The notes under the pieces are model-generated. The model had not been told where the DNA came from. It made no database searches and worked only from the letters and a program-made list of their open reading frames with translations. 64,000 nucleotides of DNA from the NCBI RefSeq assembly GCF_020379485.1, contig NW_026014730.1:1-64000 (forward strand), written 5' to 3'. Of this stretch, positions 57,018 through 64,000 are shown piece by piece. Within the stretch, counting starts at the first letter, position 1; every line of letters starts with the position of its first letter. This DNA is from Brassica napus. Its lineage: Eukaryota > Streptophyta > Magnoliopsida > Brassicales > Brassicaceae. The position numbers were made by a program, and so were the translations under genes.

Positions 57018-57375
57018 TGTATTCAGATGAATTTCTTAAAGTTTTTTGTATTACAATGACAAATTCACTGTTGTTCGAATATAAATTTTAAAAATTCATT
57101 TAAAATTCGCTGTTACTGAATTTGATATTCCGTAAAGTATTATGAAATTCGCTGTTATTGAAAATATTTAAAGTTGTTAAGTTTTAAAATTTTCAAGTGA
57201 TTTTAGAATGTTTGGATGAAGTTTTTTAGTTAAAATATTTAAATTCAAATCTCATAGTTTTAGGTGATATCTTAGAGTAGTTTAACAAAAATCACCTTAA
57301 ACTCTACAATTCACTGAAATTATCTAAAACCTCATTAAAAATCAAATCACCTCAAACTTTAGATTGAATACACCC
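57015..57375. mobile_element. MITE with GGGTGTATTCA termini
   Basis: Left GGGTGTATTCAGATGAATTTC and right (reverse complement) GGGTGTATTCAATCTAAAG share an 11 bp terminal inverted repeat. The AT-rich core is rich in AATTC(G/A)CTG words in both orientations. The left boundary is blurred by the poly-G run and no target duplication could be read. Confidence 0.65.
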
Positions 57376-58480
57376 TTTAATATATATAGTTATGTGACAA
57401 TAACAATTAGATTTAAGTGACTTATTTATGGAGCTAGGGATGTGTTTTGGTAATTTGATTCAAAAGAATTTCGTAGGATGAGTTTTCTCGATTGCACCAA
57501 ACACGAGCATGCTTTGGCAGGATGCGTTAAATTGTACTGAGGTTACATGTTTCTAAGAGCGATGAAGAGTGTTATGATTAGAAATTAAGAACCTAACGAT
57601 TCTACAGAAACATGAGTTGAACGTATCAAGACCAAACATGTTGTGGAAAATGTGAAACACGAAACAAAGCGTCGGCAAGTAAAAGAAATGTTTCTTGAAG
57701 ACGAATATACCCACGTCAATCATATATGGAGACACAACCGGCACATCTTTAAACTAAGATATGATAAGAGTAAAAGGAAAAAAAATATAGGTCGATCCAA
57801 AGTTAGAACAGTACATTGAGGGGCGTTGCCGACACAAAAAGTTAGTTATAGCAGGAACATGAAGATAGTCGCCAGAACAGATTGAAGTTTGGTCGTCACT
57901 GGCTAGTGAAGCATTCTAACTATGGTTAATCTTCATCTCTTTCAGTACTAATTTTTCTAGGGACAATTACAATATTTGAGATTCATAAAGCTTTTTTCTT
58001 TTGAAAGAGTACTGTATATAAAAAGTACAGTCGATTGAAGAAGATCGCATCAATATTTTGCTGGATGTAGACAAATTCTTTCTCAATCTTCAAAAGAAAA
58101 ATGAGATAACATGAGTCCACAAAAGAATACTAGATGAGCTTTAAAATTGCAACGAAATATAATATGATACAATTACAAATTCCACGTATGCTCGATGAAA
58201 ATTTTATAGATCTCGACATCTCTAAATTTTATTTAACAATTAAAATCTGCAAAATTTTAGAACTATAAAGTACTAAACTTTTATTTATTTATTACTTGAT
58301 GAAGTCGGTTGGTCATTTGCTTTTTAGACAGTCAACAATTTAGGAAACCCACTTTTCTTTTGTAAGACAACTTCGTTTACATTTTTACAGATATATTTTC
58401 CAAAACATTTTTGTTTATAATTTTCCCTCTTCAAGATTTTTAATACAAATAATAAAATAGACTTTTGGAAATTTTTAGAT

Positions 58481-58523
<43 letters not shown>

Positions 58524-59262
58524 CAAAAATTCATTTAGGAACACAATTCGGATACAAGGAACATAATCATATATCGCGTCTAAGAACATCGATCTTAGTT
58601 TCACTTGCATCCAAAGTTTCTGTCACATGACAACTGTTTAACATATACGTTCCAAAATCGTATATAATGTTATTGATAACTGCCGCTGGAAAACAACCTT
58701 AACGACCTTAACTCACTCCAGTATGTTAATTAGATCAGGCTCAACTTATTATTTCGGCCTTGTGCTGAATTGTTTTTTTTTTATTTTTTACAAACCTTCT
58801 TGGTATATACTATAAATTTTTAACCTGGCCGTGAAAGTTTTACAAAACCTAGGCCCTTTTAAGCTAAAAATATGAAACATTTGGGTCACGGGTGTAAATG
58901 CGTTGTGGTGGAAACACCCTTAAAACCAGGCGTACTCAGTGTTTGGGGTTATACTATTTTACTCGGCTCCGGTCATGATGATTGGGCATATGGAAGACAT
59001 GAACCAGTAGCATAATTTGACATTGGCAGGGTCTGAAGAGGTTCCAAAAGAAGTTTACCCGAAATGGAATCAGATTTCTTCTAACGACGAATTGATCCCA
59101 GCAAAACGTTTTGGTAAGTATGAACGCAGGGAGATGTTGTCTCTGACATAAGGCCAGAGCATCTTATTAGCGTAAAACGTGATGTGTATACTCACGCATT
59201 TATGCATGCATACTTTACATATTAATTTATGCATGCATAATTTACATTTTTAACCGGACCTA
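57376..59262. other. Intergenic, no gene recognised
   Basis: Includes an (AT)n microsatellite at about 58486-58518. 58860-59120 is less AT-rich, but neither strand showed a recognisable protein. Confidence 0.45.
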
Positions 59263-59582
59263 TTAGAGCATCCGCATTAGTGAACTTTCTCTTGGGGTTC
59301 ATAGGAATTTTTAAATATTTTTTGGTGGGACCATAAATAGTGATGAACCTCTATCTATTGTGCTCCTGCATTATTGAACCTGAAGAAGGAATTTATAGGA
59401 ATAAAATAATATTATATATTTTTTTTAACTTTTTAATATATTAACAAGACATGAATAAAATAAATAATTTTAAAAAATATTTTAAAAGTTTTTATTCAAT
59501 CCATTAATAATAGATTACATGAACCAAATATTTTTTAAATTTTTTTTATTCAATACATTGAAAATTCATGAACATAGAAAGA

Positions 59583-59930
59583 TTATTCATCTACATTACC
59601 AAACTTTTGCCATACATTTTCCATTAAATCAGCTTTCAAACGATCATGTTTCTCTGAATCTCGAACTTCATTGCGAATGCCTAACATATTACCGACATGA
59701 ATACTTGTTCTCCTTTTCACCTTGGAACTTCTGCTTGACTCCCCTGACTCGAACTCAGATGTATCAATTTGAGTGTACCCGTGTCGTTCGTTCTCTACTA
59801 TCATATTGTGTAATATGACACAAGTTCTCATTATCTTTTCAATCTTTTCCTTGTCAACGTCTATTAGTGGACTGCTCTGCGAAGCTAATAGGTTAACAAA
59901 CCCGGCAGAGTTAAAGGAGAAAGGTTCCAT
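59583..59930 (-). CDS. Harbinger ORF1-transposase deletion chimera, 115 aa
   Basis: Residues 1-26 (MEPFSFNSAGFVNLLASQSS...) match the N-terminus of the Myb/SANT-like ORF1 protein of crucifer Harbinger elements. From about residue 27, EKIEKIMRTCVILHNMIVEN...GYTQ through LKADLMENVWQKFG is the C-terminus of the ALP1-like (DDE_Tnp_4) transposase. An internal deletion apparently fused the two genes in frame. The catalytic DDE residues are missing. A TATAAAC motif on the minus strand, near 60000, stands about 65 bp upstream of the ATG, so a transcript is possible. The fusion reading is inference from family memory. Confidence 0.75.
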   Translation of the reverse strand: MEPFSFNSAGFVNLLASQSSPLIDVDKEKIEKIMRTCVILHNMIVENERHGYTQIDTSEFESGESSRSSKVKRRTSIHVGNMLGIRNEVRDSEKHDRLKADLMENVWQKFGNVDE

Positions 59931-60446
59931 TTTCGTTTAGGTTTGGTTTGGTGTTTATATGTTAGTGTGTTTTTAGTTGTGGATTTGCTATGTTTATAAA
60001 CTAGTTTTTCGTGTGATAGGATAGAACAATTAAACAAAGTCTACCTACCAAACATTCATTAGAAAAGTTTTTAACAGAACAAGTAGTTCACATAGAGTAG
60101 TGAATACACATCAAATCAATCGCAAATATTAACTACAGCTAAGTACAATCGCAAATTGATCACAGCAACCAACAACCAACTGAGAATTAATTATAGTTTT
60201 TTTTAAGTTGTAGTTAGACTACTAGTTCTCGTTGTAGTTTACTTGGCTTGTAGTTGTAGTTATAGTTGTAGTTATCTTAAGCTTTCATTAAGTTTTCTCA
60301 TACGGTTAGCTTTGTATTAAACAAGTTGAACTACCTCTACTTCTAAAAAAACATTAACATTATCGAACACACATATAGCAATCAAGAATTTCTAGCATAC
60401 ATTTACGAACTACCTCTACAGGTTTGTTGAGTCTTACCTTTGCTTT

Positions 60447-61042
60447 TCAATCGAAGCTGACCTTCTCCAGCGTAGCCACCTGCACGGTGAGGTAATCTAC
60501 CTGCCCACAGAGGATTTTAACCTGTTCCTGGACATGGAAACATCAAAGAAAAACTGTTAGTCACGCAAAAAAACTACAAAACTATAATGTATATGGAATG
60601 AAAGAGCAAAGAAAGTTGACTAACCTCCAGTGTCTCAATCTGTTTACTGAGATTCAACGTCCCCAACATCACTTGTTCAGCCTCCTCCAGCCGCTTAGTC
60701 AACCTTTCGATCTCCTCCTGCACACCTATCACCCAAGGCTGACGATAATGGAACCCATCAGCCTTGGTTACAACATAAACAAATATCAGAGAGTTGTCGA
60801 TTCGTAATCCCATAAACGATAATCAAAGCGTGTAAAATCTAACTTACCTCGTAGTTCTTGCAGGTGAAGAACCGCTTCCCCGGAAGAGTGTCGTAGTCGT
60901 CCTTCCGGCGAACCTCATCAATGATTCTCCCCCCACATGGACACCTTCTAGGAATCCCATACTCTGAATCGACCACGGACCCTAACCTGTTGATGTAATC
61001 GTTTTGCCTCTTTGAATGTCTTCTCTCCTCTGCCGGATCCAT
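60447..61042 (-). CDS. GRF-type zinc-finger protein with coiled coil, 137 aa, three exons
   Basis: Exons on the minus strand: 61042-60848, 60762-60625, 60527-60447; GT-AG, phase 0 throughout. The protein starts MDPAEERRHSKRQ. A GRF-like zinc finger spans about 33-75: Cys34-x-Cys36 (RCPCGGR), GKRFFTC with Cys61, His70 in place of the usual last Cys, and Trp75. A Leu-rich coiled coil (about 80-130, EEIERLTKRLEEAEQ, LSKQIETLEEQV) follows. It resembles the amplified crucifer family annotated like At4g04775. GRF fingers bind nucleic acid; the role of this family is unknown. CACAG directly precedes the ATG, so a 5' UTR intron is likely. The gene lies entirely between Harbinger termini and is intact. 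Confidence 0.85.
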
Positions 61043-61765
61043 CTGTGCCACAAATCGAAATTATTAGCACATAATAACGATAGAATATGATTAAATGAAC
61101 CCTCAATCGAACTCCTATATCGATTAAGAACCCTAAAAAAAAATCCCCAAGTCGATTTTAAATCACCCAAATCGCAAATCCCTTTCGAACACACAATCGA
61201 CGCTAACACACCGTGAATCTACTCGATACTGACCTAAGAGCGTCGAGAAGAGATAACAGAATCGATTTGATGGAGAAAACCTCCGGAAATCGCCGTCGCA
61301 CGGAATATCGCCTCGGAGAAAAGAAACCCTAGGTTTTTCAGAGAGAAGAAAAATGAAACGAGTTACGCGGAAACCCTATTTTCGTCGTCGTCAACGCGGA
61401 AAGGAGAAGCCAGTCAGTGATCGACACGTGGCTTGAACTCGCCTCTTACGGGTTCACTCGTAAGTCCCGATTCATCGAATTAAACCCATTTTTGATTTTC
61501 TTTTATCTTTCGGGCCTAAGAACTCGAGCCCACGAACCCGGTTAAAACCTCTAATGCGGATGGTCTTAGGGTTCCCTCCGTTGGAAGCAATGAATGGGTT
61601 GGCCCAGAATCCAACAAAGAAAATAACAAATGTTAGGATGGAGCAGTTCTCTCGGCGGAAAACAACCATATGAAACTTGATCTTCTAGCTAGACAAAAGA
61701 AAAACATATCTTACTTTTACTTAAGCAATTAAGCTATACATGAAGTCCATGTCAAGCATGCAGCC

Positions 61766-62053
61766 ATCGCATACCTAAATGGGAATCCTTAAGGGGGAGT
61801 CCTTAGGAAAAAAATAATTAAATAATCGATGGATCCCACCAAAAGCTAAGGATTCAGTCCATAAAATTCCTAAATAAAGACTCTTTCTTAGTGAATCCTT
61901 GCACTACTGCGGGTCCCGACGACATGTGGCGACCCGCGATTGGTTGATATTTATTTTTTTTATCTAAAAAAGAAAAAATAATAACAATACTTAAAAAATC
62001 AAAATACACTTTTTCTAAGGACTCCTCTTTGGATAACACCATTGTGGGTGCTC
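61766..62053. mobile_element. Tourist-like MITE
   Basis: The right end (reverse complement GAGCACCCACAATGG) and a decayed left end (GCATACCTAAATGGG) are inverted and continue into shared GGAGTCCTTAG(G)AAAAA. TAA follows on the right (62054-62056). Ends resemble those of the Harbinger elements at 624 and 59266. Confidence 0.6.
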
Positions 62054-62471
62054 TAACTATGATGTCCGGGTCCGTATGAACACGATTTCTAAATACAATT
62101 TAAGAATCAATATTAATTATGACTTCGTACATGTTAGAGCAAGTGAGCAACCTTATTGCTTGGTATCTCAAAACAAGTATTTCAACAATTTAACACTATT
62201 ATTTTAATACATTTTGTTTATATAATAAAATTTTAACTTTTTTATAAAAATTAATTCATTAATAGATTAGCAATAAGTGAAAAAATAGCATTAGATTTAC
62301 TAATAGATTTCTCATTTGAGAACCCCATTTCATATTTTTACTATGAGATATTCACTTACATATTCATGATGAAAATGCTTTAAGAACAATCTACCAGTTT
62401 TTCTAAAAGTTGTTATATTCGATGAAAATAAAAAAAATGTACATAAAGGAAAAGATATAAGTTTCCACACA
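62054..62471. other. AT-rich intergenic, no gene recognised
   Basis: Low-complexity AT-rich sequence with no supported open frame. Confidence 0.4.
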
Positions 62472-62697
62472 TGGATAGTTTAGTGGTAGGCGAATTCCAG
62501 TGAACTAAGCGACTAAGGCTCGAAGCAATTTCACGACACTAAACATGTGTGGTCACGCGGATATAAACTATATTTTAAGTCTCATTTGAATACTGGAAGA
62601 GAGGGTTCATCTGTAGATTGCACCTCCCCTTAAAGATTAGTCTGAGCATTTTCAGAGATCTTGGATATCTCCATATTAATTAAAAGAAAAACATAAG
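62472..62697 (+). mobile_element. Probable tRNA-derived SINE
   Basis: Starts with ATGGATAGTTTAGTGGTAGG (A-box-like). A decayed B box (AGGCTCGAAGCAATT) lies about 30 bp on, followed by GGATATAAAC, a T/C-rich body and an A-rich tail (TTAAAAGAAAAAC). The target duplication was not clear. Confidence 0.55.
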
Positions 62698-63002
62698 GTT
62701 ATATATATTGTGTTTAAATATATCATAATATTAGAACATATATGAATGTCAAAACTAAAAATAAAAAATATGGATAAACTCGCTCAAATAAGAAAAAATA
62801 GAAAGATGATATAACTAGTTGGAAGATATAAACAAGTAGGCGAATATAAACTAGTATTCCGACTAATACGCGAAGTCAAGATGTGAGGGGTTCAAGAAAG
62901 ACAGAAGTGTTTCTAGAGTGACCAATTTAAATACTCCAAAAAGATTGAATCCCGCTAATTACTAATTCCAACAAGAAGTTTCGATAATACATATGAGTAG
63001 CC

Positions 63003-63260
63003 TGGGCGTTCGGGTGGAATTTTTTTGGATATCAGTTCTATTTTGTAACCTCCTAGGTCTCATTTTAATAAATTCTTAAGTACGGATCGAGATCTGATAT
63101 ACAACATCGGGTTTGGTTTTTGGGTTCGGATTATACTGAAGTAACCGTATATCATTTGGGTTCAATTTTATCTGTATCGGTTCGGATTTTACTGAAGTAA
63201 AATACAAATGAAAACAATAGAAACATAAGACATGTAACTTAATCAAAAAGTTTAAAACGG
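63003..63260. mobile_element. GGGCGTTCGGGT-type end, possibly the left end of a hAT element
   Basis: CCTGGGCGTTCGGGTGG is followed by GGTTCGGATT / GGGTTCGGATTATACTGAAG repeats, the same word style as the element at 7578. It lies about 0.75 kb from the hAT transposase remnant, so it may be that element's terminus; this is inference. Confidence 0.4.
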
Positions 63261-63758
63261 GTTCAATCAGCACATATTCACATTCATATTTTCAATCTCT
63301 TTATCATGAACGTAGCTAGTTGTATTTCTAAGTTCTCTCACACACTCATTCAGTTGCAACCGACAATAGCAACACAAATAAACATAAGAAACATGTCACT
63401 TAAACTTAGTTGAGATGTTTTTAACAGCACACAAATACCGATAATAGCAACACAAAGTTTTAAAATAAAAGACAAACTGAAGATGTGTGAAAGTTTTAAT
63501 GTGAAACCGAAAAAAGAAACAGAACAAAGCAACATAAAAACTAAAATACTTAAACTAGAACCAGCTTGTGGCGAGGGAACTTGGAAGAATTATGTGGTCA
63601 TATTATGGAACAACTTACTCCTGAGAAGCCATAAATTCTTCTGATCCAAAGACAAAGAGAGACAGATCAATAAACAAACCAAATTTTAATCAAATATGTT
63701 ACAATTAAGATGACATACCTCTTTCAATTTTTTCTTGCTCTTCAATGTCCTCAAGGAT

Positions 63759-64000
63759 TTATTCATTTGTAAGTACCCTTGACTCACAATGAATGTCTTG
63801 CTTTAACCATTGCTCAGTACACATCTGTACCTCAGCCATGAAGTGAGTAAAGTAGCTCCTAAATGGGTCTATGATCCTTTCACCTGTACTGAAAGCACTC
63901 TCGTATGCAATAGAAGATACCTGCATTGCAAGGACATCCTTTGCAATCTGTGACAGTATTGGAAACTTGGTACAATTTTTCTTCCAGAATAAAAGGACAT
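63759..64000 (-). pseudogene. hAT transposase C-terminus (hATC dimerisation domain), partial
   Basis: The minus-strand frame from the window edge reads FWKKNCTKFPILSQIAKDVL, IAYESAFSTGERIIDPFRS, EVQMCTEQWLKQD and ends at a TAA (63761-63759). The YPILSxIAxDVL...ESAFSTGxRIxDPFRS pattern is the hATC dimerisation region. After the stop the same frame continues ILEDIEEQEKIER up to a GTATG splice-like site. The stop is therefore probably a premature nonsense codon and the gene probably dead. The rest lies beyond the right edge. Confidence 0.85.

Larger units (their letters stand above)
59266..61565 (-). mobile_element. PIF/Harbinger element, 2.3 kb, carrying a GRF zinc-finger gene
   Basis: Left GAGCATCCGCATTAGTGAAC and right (reverse complement) GACCATCCGCATTAGAGG are terminal inverted repeats. 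TTA lies on both sides (59263-59265, 61566-61568). Inside, on the minus strand, are a chimeric remnant of the two Harbinger proteins (59583-59930) and a complete spliced zinc-finger gene (60447-61042). The element lacks a full transposase, so it would need help in trans. Confidence 0.85.

Noticed and set aside
58486..58518. (AT)n tract as a possible origin or regulatory element
   Set aside because: An ordinary microsatellite with no supporting context.

Overview
This 64 kb window is nuclear plant DNA, AT-rich and crowded with transposons, almost certainly from a Brassica-type crucifer. The evidence is an intact nine-exon lipoxygenase whose protein I recognise as an ortholog of Arabidopsis LOX5. 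A CRAL-TRIO/SEC14 gene lies tail-to-tail with it, matching my memory of the AT3G22400-AT3G22410 neighbourhood. The repeats (Helitrons, a CACTA element with TTCCGAGGAA subterminal motifs, tRNA-derived SINEs, Harbinger elements) also look like those of Brassica. I found three ordinary host genes: LOX5 (24907-30651, +), the SEC14-like gene (41037-43495, -), and a two-exon gene for a 62-residue protein (55604-56045, +) whose reading frame only appears after splicing.

Layout. 1-24.7 kb is an intergenic transposon accumulation zone. It holds a Harbinger MITE (624-1292), a replication-protein-A-like remnant upstream of a Helitron 3' terminus (5227), a ~27 bp tandem repeat (5885-6315), and Helitrons at 6524-7203, 10662-14789, 16623-18497 and 21770-24681. 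Further Helitron ends (7214, 7489, 16615), three other terminal-inverted-repeat elements and a SINE (19850-19997) are also present. The last Helitron stops 6 bp upstream of the apparent LOX5 TATA box. 24.7-30.7 kb is LOX5; its last intron carries a 1.1 kb inverted-repeat element with outward-facing tRNA-like modules. 32588-40697 is a complete CACTA (En/Spm-type) element with a TGA target duplication, an intact 1120-residue TNP2-type transposase and a seven-exon second gene (404 residues). 41.0-43.5 kb is the SEC14-like gene. 44-55 kb is mostly AT-rich intergenic DNA with Helitrons, a SINE, a nested inverted-repeat/Helitron stack (48658-50794) and a 5'-truncated LINE. 55.6-56.0 kb is the small-protein gene. 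59266-61565 is a PIF/Harbinger element with TTA target duplications, carrying a transposase/ORF1 deletion chimera and a spliced GRF-type zinc-finger gene. The right edge holds the C-terminus of a decayed hAT transposase.

The host genes do not form a pathway: LOX5 makes 9-oxylipins and the SEC14-like protein would transfer or sense lipids. Most of the window's information is about transposons and how they sit on host promoters and introns. All exon boundaries were read by eye from splice consensus and protein continuity; nothing was computed or searched.
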